Shown here in pieces: positions 1-10,109 of a stretch of DNA of 64,000 nt. The DNA is taken from contig OZ020307.1 in NCBI GenBank assembly GCA_963971305.1, forward strand, positions 3,919,501 to 3,983,500, written 5' to 3'. Each line of letters starts with the position of its first letter. The first letter of the stretch is position 1. Under the pieces are notes generated by a model. The model did not search any database and had not been told where the DNA came from. It saw only the letters and a program-made list of their open reading frames with translations. Source of the stretch: Arcuatula senhousia. Its lineage: Eukaryota; Mollusca; Bivalvia; Mytilida; Mytilidae. A program made the translations under genes and the position numbers.

Positions 1-1064
1 GTTAAAGTAAAACAAAAACTTCAAAGAAGTAAAAAATATGAAAAACCCTGATAATCAAGACTAGACAGATTTAACCATGGTGCTCAAATACTTATTCCAA
101 TTTAAGTCCTTGCAACAATTTCTCTAATGTTTTAACTTGCAGATTTGACATTTTTTAAATTGTCTTAAAACACCAAGCAAAGGATTCTTATATTTATAAA
201 ATAAAGCTTTGTTTAAACCTTTTATGCCAGAAATTATTCACTTTACTCCAACTGTATTACTTATAGAAGCTTTGTAAAAATTCTAGATGGATGAAAAATA
301 TTTTTCTGTGTGCAATCAAAGTGGACATTTATATTATAAACTGTATTGGCGATAAAACAAAAAGTTACCACAAAGTTCGGACTTCCAAATACAATGGATC
401 AAATGGAACAATTGAATAAAACTGACTGTAAAACTTACGGGTGATCGACAAGCTATTCCAAAAGTTCAACATATACCATTGATAATGGAACAGTTATAAT
501 TTGATACATGTGTACATACCAGTCAATTTTCACAAAAACATGTTTAATATAATCTACAAATTAGATATTTAGTTTTATTCTGCTAATTGCTTAAAATTGA
601 ATGTATTTTTTAATGATATTCAATTCTTTTGTATTTTATGTCTTATAATGCATGAGATATTATAGTTATAGTTTTTTTTTCCAGCTAAGTGTAACAAAAA
701 TGCAAGTGGAAATTTAATGTTGATCATTTTATGAACTAATTTGTTAGATATAAATTCATTGTGATAGTTTTAAAAATAGTCATACTGATATACTTCTTTA
801 TTGTACAATTCATTTAAAATGAAATAAAACTATGCATCATTGTTAATAACATTCTTTTTTCCTTATGTATGCCATATTGTTCTTCAATCTGTGTTTTAAA
901 TCAGTCTCACAATTAGAACTTGCATTATTTTCATGAAATATACATGTATAAAAGAAATGGTTGTGTTTTTGTCTTACAAAATCTGTTTCTGTGTTTATTT
1001 GTCACACTTCAAGTTGATCTTTTTGTTCATTAAGCCAAGTGTATACTAGTACTTGACTATCATA
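1..1064. other. Non-coding AT-rich stretch
   Basis: I see no exon, RNA gene or recognisable repeat here. Given the fucosidase exons downstream it is probably intron of that gene, but this is inference. Confidence 0.4.
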
Positions 1065-1651
1065 AAGCTCTACAAAAGTCTCCATAAGACCAAAGCTGTC
1101 AAATGACCCCTTTTAGGGAGTATATACCCCTTAAATAGTTTAAGTTGTGTTTATGGCAAATATAATGAAAGCTATTGCAGACACATTATTTCATAAACAC
1201 AAATGTTGTGTTCAATAGCCTCTACAAAAGTCTGTTAGACCAAATTTGTCAGATGATCCGTTTTGAGGGGTTATCTCCATTTAAAGATTTTCTGCTTATA
1301 GATTGAAAATTAGATAAAGAAAAGCTGTAGTTAAAACCTCTTAAAAAGTCTTCATATACAAAGTTGTCTGATAACCTCCTTCAGGGTTGTGACCCTTTAA
1401 ACGCTCAAAAATTGTACACACACACACACACACACATAATAAAAACTTTCAATAAGAGGAAATTAGTGGCTTAATTAAATGAAAAGCTTTTATGCCATAT
1501 CTACGAAAGTTGGTGCATTCATCTGTCTGTCCCAAATGTTGCTTAATATATTCTTGTAAATACATGTAATACTTATAGGATGATATGCCTTATAATAGAA
1601 ATTCGTATGATCCAGGTGAGCGATTCAGGCTCCTGGGAGCCTCTTGTTTTT
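1065..1651 (+). mobile_element. Pearl-like repeat, subfamily A, 5'-truncated
   Basis: Three or so diverged tandem units carry the subfamily A core (GCTCTACAAAAGTCTCC, GTCAAATGACCCC). The 3' terminus is intact: GTGAGCGATTCAGGCTCC hairpin followed by CTCTTGTT. The 5' AGCTCACCTG end is missing. A (CA)n microsatellite lies inside at about 1417-1435. Confidence 0.75.
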
Positions 1652-2191
1652 AATACATGTATGTACAAATGTATGTGGTATTCATATGCAAACATGCATG
1701 AATTATTCATGCACCAACATTGCTGCAGACCTATAATTGGATAAAGTAATGATATTAAACTCTCCAGTCAGTTCATAAAACATTTTAAGTTTGGCACCAG
1801 AGAGGAATTGTCAATGACTTATGCTCATCTGATTAGTACATGATTTATATTTATTTACCGGTATCTTTCAAAAATAAAACAATGTCCTTGTTACTGTGTA
1901 GCTATTGTTTATGATTTTTAAAAAATGTGAACTATCAAAGATTTGCTACCCTTTATCTACAAATTGTGGATCAGTCTTTTTTCATTTTTTTTAACAATTG
2001 TCTTATGATTGTGTAGAAGAAGGAAATCCATACTTATAGAATGTTAACTATGTTTCAAATCATAATTGTTAATTGTCATTGCCTGCAAAAGTCCTTCATT
2101 GGCTGAAATAAAATAATACATGTACATGTATATAATCAAAAATCTTTTTATTTTGGACAAAAATAACCTATTCAGATGATTGTTTTTGTAG
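1652..2191. other. Intron-like sequence upstream of first visible fucosidase exon
   Basis: No coding potential or recognised repeat. It ends in a polypyrimidine stretch and the AG at 2190-2191, the acceptor of the first visible fucosidase exon. Confidence 0.5.
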
Positions 2192-2322
2192 CTGAACTAG
2201 CAGAAGCTGTGAGGACCAAGACAGACATACACTTTGGGATGTACCATGCTTTGTTGGAGTGGTTCCATCCCTTGTATATACAGGATAAAGCTAATAACTT
2301 CAAAACCCAGGACTTTGTCAGG
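2192..2322 (+). CDS. Fucosidase exon a
   Basis: Acceptor AG at 2190-2191 and donor GTAGGT from 2323. It encodes [20 protein letters not shown] and onward to TQDFVR. It starts with two bases of a split codon, so at least one upstream exon exists, and it ends on a codon boundary. Confidence 0.9.
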
Positions 2323-5300
2323 GTAGGTATTATAATAACATTAACAACAAGCTTTTCATCTTTATTTGTCTTGATAGCCACAACTAAATTAGTTTTGGAG
2401 TATATAGTTTCACACAATTTTTGTGATAAAATATAATGTAGTTTAAGGTAGTTATTTGTGAGCTGCTTTACTAATTTCTATATATTTTTTTCAGTTTGAA
2501 TTAAGTTGAGGAAAACATCTTTTTGCATGCAAAAACTAACTTTAATTTTACCACTTGAAAATTGAGGGGGTATATAGTGATAGGAGTGTCCATTCGTCAA
2601 TCATTCTGTTACACTGAAGGTACACATCTCTTATCTGCAACTCCTCCTATACACTGAAACGATTTTCATGAACCATCACACAATCTTTGTTTCGTATTTA
2701 AGATGTGCACTTCCTTTTCTAAAATTCTTACTGATTTATTTTTGAAGGCGGGGGTATTTATTTGTGAGCTGCTGCTCACAGTTTTTCTAGTTTTTAATAT
2801 GGTTTCAATTGTTTTTTCAGTCTAAAGCATTACCAGAACTATATGAGATAGTAAATAAGTACAAACCAGAAGTTATTTGGTCTGATGGAGATTGGGAGTC
2901 AACAGATGTGTATTGGAATGCTACAAACTTTTTAGCTTGGCTCTATAATGATAGGTATGGATTATGGGGGAAAATACTACTGAAATTCTAATAAATAAAT
3001 TTGATTAAAATACTGCAATTTGATTGGATGAACTACAACAGTCATTCCTTAACAAGCTTTCTAGCTTGGCTTTATAATGAAAGGTATGGAAAAAAATACT
3101 ATTGAAATTCTATAAACTATCTGACTTGGTCTTTAAACCTCTCAAATTGATTAGATAGGGATTAGAATTAGAAATAGAATTTTATGTGTTTGAACAGATT
3201 TCTTTTAACCTTTGTCAGAAGCTTTTTAGTTCTAGCTATGAGCTAAATACAAATGTTTATTGTATACTTTTAAAGGTTAGAAGATCTTTATTCAGAACAA
3301 GCTTTTTTGTCTGTCCATAACAAACATTTCCCTCACTGTTGTCTAAGAAACTACATGATGTAGAGTTCCAATATTTTTTATATAGCTTTATCCTTTAGTG
3401 CCATATAGTGTTTAGCAATTTTATGTTCCTACTTCATCTACTTCCCTTTAACTGAATAATTTCTGTCACAGTTTTTCTCATATGCAACTGCTTGATGTAG
3501 AGGTCTGATAATTTGTATAATCTGATACTCCTGCTCCCAAATTTAATTCTCGAAGGTCATACCAAAAAATAGGGTTTTATGCCAGGCATAGTTTTGGGAG
3601 CGGGAGCATCACTAGTGAGCATTAGCTCACAGATTTACTTGTTCACTTTGTTTATGAAAAAAAATTATTAAAATATTTAAATCTAGAGTTAAATGTTGGT
3701 AATTGTTATGTTATTTTTTTCCATTTCCAGTCCTGTAAAAGACACAGTTTGTGTGAATGACAGATGGGGAAGTAACATCAGATGTAAACATGGTGGATTT
3801 CTGAATTGTAATGACAAGTATGACCCAGGTATGACCTGAAAAACCAGGTACAAGTGTTTTGTTTGAATGAAATAATGGACATATCTTTCATTTCTGCAAT
3901 CTGTGGAAATTATTTGTTTCTAGATACATTAGTATAATTGAACATATAAGTATTTATCACCAAGTTTTCATTCAATTTGCTCTCTGTTTCCATAAATAAA
4001 TCATGACAAACATCCAACTTTATGATAGTATATGCACTTATTAACCATACCATTAGGACAACACATGGCAACAAAATCATAGGCGGATCCAGGGGGGCCC
4101 GGGACCCCTCTATATAGGAAATCATTGAAGCATGACCAAAGCCCGCCCCCTCCTTTCTGAATTTCTGGATCTGCCAATGAGAACTTTTTTATTCAAATAT
4201 GTGTCGAGCAGGCCATCAGTGTATTTATGAGACACATTTACATGGTTTATGTCAGTTTTACCATCTTTTATTTATAGATACTGGCATTCTTTGGGCTTAA
4301 GATATGACAATGTGTTTAGTTTATAATTAAGCTTGTAAATTTTGAGCAAATGAAATATCTTTAAATTTTTTAGTCTCCACATTATAACGTAATGAAGCGC
4401 GCTTCATTCAAAATGTGCTACAGTCAACGGTTTTACACACCAATGAAACATCAAACTACATACATTCAATTCCTAAATAAAAACTAGTCTACCAGTAACA
4501 TTTTTGTTACAGGGGTGTTACAGAAGAAGAAATGGGAGAACTGTATGGAGCTGGATAGATTTTCCTGGGGTTACAGGAGGAAAGCTAGATTAGATGATTA
4601 CTTTACCATGCATGAACTGTTGTCAGAGGTAGCAGAAACTGTCAGGTACATAAGATTGTATACAAGGGATTGTATATTCTTGTAATCAGCCAGACTTATA
4701 ATAGATCTAAATTGATCTCTGTTATTCAAATCCAGTCCTGAAATTGTCAAAGATAGATAAGATATATCAGATGCTTTAACAAAAGAAAAAAGAGTGGTAC
4801 CTTGTAAGTGTATTTGTTTTAAACAAATGAAAGGATTGCTACAAGTATGATGGTTATGACACCTCATTAACCAATAATTCATGAATATAAAAGTTGTGTT
4901 CAACTCACATAATTCTTACAATAACTTAGTTTACGTTCAATGAAATAAAGGTCAAGTTAGATTTCTAGCAAATCCTTTTAAAAAACTTCTGACCACTTTT
5001 AATATTTACATTTGGTTGGTTCATATGCGAGTGTAGCCAGCTCTTTAATGTAGAAAGTATGCCAAATTGCACAAGACTCAAAATACTATGGAAGAAAAAT
5101 CGTTCTATCACCGGAAACATTCGATTTTCAGAAGTTTTCGAAAATGTCTGTGCGTGCTGAAAAATTGCGGGAAATAGTAATACATCGTCCCAAATTATCT
5201 CGTCCCAGGCATTATTTGAAATTATCAATGGAATAGATTATATTTTTGTATCTACGCGAGCTTTTAAGGCAATATCTTTCTCATATTATAATTTCCCACA

Positions 5301-6159
5301 ATGCCTATTTTTGTTTATGATTTTCAGCACTGGAGGAAATATTCTCATTAACATAGGACCAACCAAAGATGGTATTATAATTCCTTTATATCAAGAGAGA
5401 CTGAAACAGCTGGGTGACTGGTTAAAGGTTAATGGAGAGGCTATATATGGATCCAAACCATGGAGTCACCAAAATGACACAGTAACTAAATATATTTGGT
5501 AAGACTTCATGTCCTATTTCCTGTAATTCAAGCTGACTAAAAATTAGATAGATATTATTACATTCTATGGCAGAAAGTAAATTTAGCAATTTGACACTTT
5601 AAAGCCAACTTGTTATTTACTTTAAATATTTTTTATAGGTTATATAACACCTAACAGAAAGTTGTTAGAATTGTTCCTTAGTTATGCAGTGTCTTTTAAA
5701 TTTGTCTGACTTTACAGACTTAATGGTAAATCATGAAGTAACCACAAATGAATCAAAGTTACATGTTAAAGAATAAGAAAAAAATGATCTGAAGAAACTA
5801 AGATCCAGCAAATTTAAATCAAAATGAATTTAAAATAAAAGCTGATTATGTTGATGATGTTGTTAAACTTTGACTTAAAACAAGAAATTTACATTTGTTT
5901 CAGGTACACATCACAGATCTCAGGTGGTGAGACAACAGTGTATGCCCTGATATTATTCTGGCCACAAGACAATACAGTTATCCTAGGTGCTCCTGTACCT
6001 TCCACGACTACGGTCATCAGCATGCTTGGATACAATCAAAACTTTGACTGGAAACCTAATCCTAATGGTGGAGTCATAGTGACATTTCCCACAATTCCTA
6101 TAAATAAACTTCCTTGCCGTGATGTCTGGGTGCTCAAGATACAAGGATTGAAAAATTGA
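2192..6159 (+). CDS. Alpha-L-fucosidase (GH29), last six exons, 5'-partial gene
   Basis: Lysosomal or secreted glycoside hydrolase that removes alpha-linked L-fucose from glycoconjugates. Exons 2192-2322, 2821-2954, 3731-3828, 4513-4645, 5328-5498 and 5904-6159 join in frame through GT/AG sites, giving 306 codons plus stop. Family landmarks appear in order: an [17 protein letters not shown] strand, WSDGDW (its Asp is the expected catalytic nucleophile of GH29), [19 protein letters not shown] with [35 protein letters not shown], and a beta-rich C-terminal domain ending LKIQGLKN. The N-terminal part of the barrel, including any signal peptide, is not in the window. Introns are short (0.4-0.9 kb) and contain pearl-like debris. 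A Ginger transposon begins 31 bp after the stop. FUCA1 versus FUCA2 orthology cannot be decided, so no symbol is given. Confidence 0.93.
2566..2794 (+). mobile_element. Pearl-like repeat, subfamily D remnant in fucosidase intron
   Basis: It begins with GGGGGTATATAG and ends with GGGGGTATTTATTTGTGAGC, a GTGAGCTGCTGCTCAC hairpin and a T-rich tail. It carries one diverged unit (CAACTCCTCCTATACACTG) resembling the well-preserved copy at 58704-59823. Confidence 0.6.
2821..2954 (+). CDS. Fucosidase exon b (catalytic nucleophile exon)
   Basis: Acceptor TTTTTTCAG ends at 2820 and the donor GTATGG begins at 2955. It encodes [20 protein letters not shown] then [20 protein letters not shown]. The Asp in WSDGDW is the expected GH29 nucleophile. 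The last codon is split (AG|T). Confidence 0.93.
3540..3643 (+). repeat. Possible 3' end of another pearl-like family
   Basis: A GTGAGCATTAGCTCAC hairpin is followed by AGATTTACTTGTT, the same end design as the other pearl-like families. The 5' limit is unclear. Confidence 0.35.
3731..3828 (+). CDS. Fucosidase exon c
   Basis: Acceptor TTTCCAG ends at 3730 and the donor GTATGA begins at 3829. It encodes [20 protein letters not shown] then [12 protein letters not shown], the conserved segment after FLAWLYND. The entry codon is completed from exon b and one base is left over for exon d. Confidence 0.92.
4081..4180. repeat. G/C-rich repeat fragment in fucosidase intron
   Basis: The GGATCCAGGGGGG block and flank are shared in inverted orientation with 9640-9790 (CTTTGGTCATGCTTCAATGA against TCATTGAAGCATGACCAAAG). 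It is a dispersed repeat of unknown class. Confidence 0.5.
4513..4645 (+). CDS. Fucosidase exon d
   Basis: Acceptor TTGTTACAG ends at 4512 and the donor GTACAT begins at 4646. It encodes [20 protein letters not shown] then [20 protein letters not shown] and ETV, ending in a split Ser codon. Confidence 0.92.
4646..5327 (+). other. Fucosidase intron
   Basis: AT-rich intron ending in TTTTCAG at 5321-5327. No feature inside it is supported. Confidence 0.7.
5328..5498 (+). CDS. Fucosidase exon e
   Basis: It encodes [40 protein letters not shown] and [28 protein letters not shown] is one of the most conserved GH29 blocks. The donor GTAAGA begins at 5499 and the Trp codon is split across the intron. 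Confidence 0.93.
5904..6159 (+). CDS. Fucosidase terminal exon
   Basis: Acceptor TTGTTTCAG ends at 5903. It encodes [20 protein letters not shown] and the beta-sandwich C-terminal domain, ending LKIQGLKN and TGA at 6157-6159. No AATAAA lies between the stop and the Ginger element; the next plus-strand AATAAA are at 7531 (inside Ginger) and 8369. Confidence 0.92.
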
Positions 6160-6190
6160 TATGATGTGATGTTAACAATCTCTGTGTATA

Positions 6191-7885
6191 TGTTACAGTG
6201 GATTATTGTAATCAGTTATTTCATGAAATGACTAAAATTATCAGTAAGTTCATGAAACCACAAAAAGCACCAGGAATTTCATGAAATCACTAAAATTTCC
6301 AGTCGTTTCATGAAATTACTGAAAAAAACAGATGGAAAATTACACTACTTTACTGAATCCATTTTGAACATCTAATATATTTTATACATCAAATTTCAGA
6401 TTTCAGAGGAGAATTGAATGAATATTAATAAGTAATGTCATTCTATACAAACATTTCTATATAAAGGTCAATCATATCTAAATTTCAAATTCACACTAAT
6501 GTGAAAACAAAATATATCAGACATATAACACAAATGGGTTTTATAGATGACACAGGGTTCATTTATTGGCACATGACAAGCTAGAATGACACTTTGAATT
6601 GCACAGTTGTTTTGCTTTATAGCATTTGCAGCGATTTGTCTTGCATCTTTTCACTCCAGCACAATTACACTTGTGAAATCCTTGTCCATTGGAAGATGAC
6701 TGACTAGCTACAGCTTGTCTCAATGATATTTTTGTTGCTGTACTAACATCAGCTGAACTAAGAAGCCTTTGTTGGCACAGATAAAATTGGTTTCTAGAGT
6801 ACTTCCCATTTAGGATTCAAGATTTTACAGCAATAGTGAACTGATCAGTACTCAAGTCTCAATAATAACGCCCAGAATATTACGCGGGTCACAATGGCCT
6901 CGATCAACCAGAGGAATCGAAACGGCAACATTGTCTCCAGGTTCTCCTGCCTTGAGATCAACCCTAGCTCTCTTCACAATCCGTTCTGCTTGCTCCATTT
7001 GCCCTTGAGCTGCAGAATGCCTTCTCTGCCTGATGCGTTCCCCAATCTCCTTGATCGCAGCGATTTCCACAGGAACTACATCTGTGTCTTCATTGATACT
7101 GTCCAAATCAGTAGCGCTAAACTCATTGTGGTCAGTTTCAGTGTCTGTTTCACCGACTGAATCCAGACTACTGGTACCCGTATCTTGACTGCTATCATTT
7201 GAGTCAATGGATGACACTGACGACTGGCCTTGTTGTTGAGTTAGGGCAAGTAGGTCATCTTCGGTTTCAATTCGAGAAATAATTTCAGACGGTAATGACG
7301 ACGATGTCAATCCTACATGAGCTTCATGACCGAATAGAGCTGAATAGGGCGAGCATTTAATACCTGAATGATAGGCTGAGTTCTTTTGAAACTGCACAAA
7401 CTTAATAAACCAACTGACCAATTGGTAGTGTCATTATCGGCGAGCCAAGCATTCAGCATATCCTTAATATCTCCATATTCCTGGTTGAGTTTGTCTTTAA
7501 ATTTCTCTTCCATTTCTGACATTTTAATTCAATAAACACCAACTAAAATCAAACCAACTGCTCAGCTCAATATCTTATATTGAAGTGAAAAGTTCACAGA
7601 TTAACACTCATATAATCACTCACCAAATTTGGAAACAATTGTATGACTATTTTGATCAATGTAAGCCTTAGGGTACATTGCATTTTGATGATGAAAAGAT
7701 GTTCAAAATTGAAAATGGATTCAGTAAAGTAGTGTAATTTTCCATCTGTTTTGTCAGTAATTTCATGAAACGACTGGAAATTTTAGTGATTTCATGAAAT
7801 CCCTGGTGCTTTTTGCGGTTTCATGAACTTACTGAAAATTTTAGTCATTTCATGAAATTACTGATTACACTAATCCACTGTAACA
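6191..7885 (-). mobile_element. Ginger-type DNA transposon with ~190 bp TIRs, internally deleted
   Basis: TGTTACAGTGGATTA at 6191 and its reverse complement ending at 7885 bound the element. The arms (about 6191-6387 and 7690-7885) are nearly identical. A 4 bp TATA flanks both ends as a likely target-site duplication. Each TIR carries four TTCATGAA palindromes spaced exactly 29 bp apart (left at 6220, 6249, 6278, 6307; right at 7762, 7791, 7820, 7849). Inside is a minus-strand remnant of a Ginger/KRBA2-like integrase-family transposase. TGT...ACA ends, a 4 bp duplication and a retroviral-type integrase are Ginger traits as known for the superfamily. The catalytic N-terminal two-thirds of the transposase is absent, so the copy is non-autonomous. 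Confidence 0.85.
6570..7522 (-). pseudogene. Decayed Ginger/KRBA2-like integrase-type transposase, C-terminal part
   Basis: Reading leftward, a segment near 7480-7410 (IKDMLNAWLADNDTTNWSVG) resembles the end of the integrase core in KRBA2-like proteins. In another frame follow FVQFQKNSAYHSGIKCSPYS and ALFGHEAHVGLTSSSLPSEI, then an acidic linker and a GDNVAVSIPLVDRG motif. After a frameshift near 6865 and one stop near 6829 the homology continues as NGKYSRNQFYLCQQRLLSSA, and ends in the Cys-rich tail (FHKCNCAGVKRCKTNRCKCY then KAKQLCNSKCHSSLSCANK). At least two frameshifts and one stop show it is dead. The DDE core is missing. Confidence 0.8.
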
Positions 7886-10109
7886 TATATATCGATTATT
7901 AATGCAGTTAGGTTTTATAAGAGAAGTTTTTTTTAAAGAAATTAATCACTTTTGAATGTCATTTTGAACTAATAGTAAAAACAAATTGCAAGATATTCAA
8001 ATCAGCACACTCAGAAAAAAAAACTTTTCCAAAAACTGTTTTTCACTAGTTTTTTGTTTTGTTTATTTGTTTTTTTAAAAATCATATCCAATATCTATTG
8101 ATTACAAGTTCAATACTATTTAGTACATGTTAATTGTTTTTTTTTTATATTGAACAATGACCACCTCTTAAATAGAAATGATAGTATTTTAAGTTGTGCA
8201 ATGATTTTGATGTTTTAGTTAGTAGTATCTAGTCCAGTATGCATTTATTTCTATATTTATTTATGTCTTTTTTATTAGCACAGTTATTTTTATATTTTTC
8301 ACATAAATTTGTTTACATTTGTATTTATCACTGTTAAACATTCCATTAACATCACTAGTATATAGGGAAATAAAGTTAGATTGTTTTGAGTTTTGAAAAT
8401 TTGCTCATATATTATTAAATGAACTCCTACCTATTATCAGCTGATATTTGTGTTCAAAATTACTTTTGATGCCTTGTCTTGTTCCAAGTCTTTTCTTTGT
8501 TTCTTACCTAAAGTTATACCTGACAAAATTGAATTTTAGATTAATTGTCTCTTTTTCATTGTTTATGGTAAAGTGCATGTTAAAAATGAAAAGAAAGGGC
8601 CAAAAAATAATGAACTGTTTTTGTTTTTTGTTGTTGTTAAAATATCATTTTGATGAAGTGGCTGTTTATACCATGACCATTTTGAACAGTAAGCCCATAT
8701 TTTTCCTATCATATTTTGTATGAAGGAGGAAACAGAAACTAAGATTGTTTATGGTACTTAGTTTTGTGCTGATTCATGCCAATAGGATGATGGTAATCTG
8801 TTTCCTGTTCAATTTGTGAAAATGAATTATTTAAGTACTACATGTATTAGTTTTGTTAAATATTTTCCTGTTTCATGTCATATGTCAATCTTTTTCTTAA
8901 CTATTGTTTATGTATTGTATTAAAATTTATTACATTTTTAATATATTTTCTCTGATTGTATAAAATAAGCAACAGTATGATAAAAATATTTTCTTTGTTA
9001 TAGCATTGATTGAGCACACACCTAGTATAATGTATGAACCTTGGAATGATTTTTAAAAAATTGTTATAAAATAGATCTTTATGTAGCTGTGCATCCTCTT
9101 TATTCAGAAATTGTTTGCATTTTCGCCCATTTTTCTTCACTTTGGCCTATAAGTTTTGATTAAGTTCAGGAACTGTTATTGATTTGTAAAAGATAACTAT
9201 TACTTTTTTAGGCCAACTAAGTTTAATTAGTAGATTCTCATCCAAATTTGAGAAAAAAATGGGGTGGTTGGGAGGATTTTATTTTATTTTCATCTAGATT
9301 TTTATAAACTACAGTAAACCAAAATGATTTCTCCTTAAATAAACAAATAACCTATAAAATATTTGATCTATCTACCAGTCCAGGATGATAGTCTGCACCC
9401 TGAATTACCCCAGAAATCTAGAAAACCATATTTGTTTGAAGGTTTTCTCAGACAGGAACTTAATATTAATGACATATTTTACCCAAATCTGGAAATGTTA
9501 ATGTAACAAATCCAGAATTTTCAAATTTTTGAAAATAAAAAAAATCAGGGCAGGGGGGGGGGGATTAGATTAATTTGGCGTTACCATTACATATAAACAA
9601 TTTATTTATACTATATATAGAAATTAAGTTGAATTGTTATGTCCAGTGTCAGATCTTGAAATGGGGGATGGGGGGCACTGACTTTCTATAAGGAGGGGGC
9701 ACTTTGGTCATGCTTCAATGATTTCCTATAGATCTAACCTATTTTTCCAGCAAAAGGGAAGCAGGCATCCCACCCCTGCCCCTTCACTGGATCACCCTTG
9801 TTGTTTTTTTCAAAAGTTTTTATTTAGTATCTGTTTGTATGATATCAAATGCACTTCTGGAAATATAACCAACTGAGTTTTATCATAAACAAAACATTAG
9901 AATCTAGTCAAAGCCAATTCATTGAGATCCATGATCATTTGAACTCCTACCGTTACTTGTGTCTTTATTTTGCCATTTATTGTGAATCTTGGTGAAGTTA
10001 GAAACATTACCTCACTTATTCAATTTATATTTTTACTTATAATAAAAACAGTTTATATTGTCTACATTGTATTTCTTGAAGCCATCAATGCTTAACACCC
10101 TGAATAGAT
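7886..10109. other. Intergenic AT-rich DNA
   Basis: No convincing exon. A plus-strand AATAAA at 8369 could be a polyadenylation signal for fucosidase transcripts reading through Ginger. A G/C-rich repeat fragment lies at 9640-9790, inverted relative to 4081-4180. Confidence 0.5.

Noticed and set aside
4598..4903. 101-codon minus-strand frame overlapping fucosidase exon d
   Set aside because: It lies antisense to a well-supported exon and intron and has no domain.
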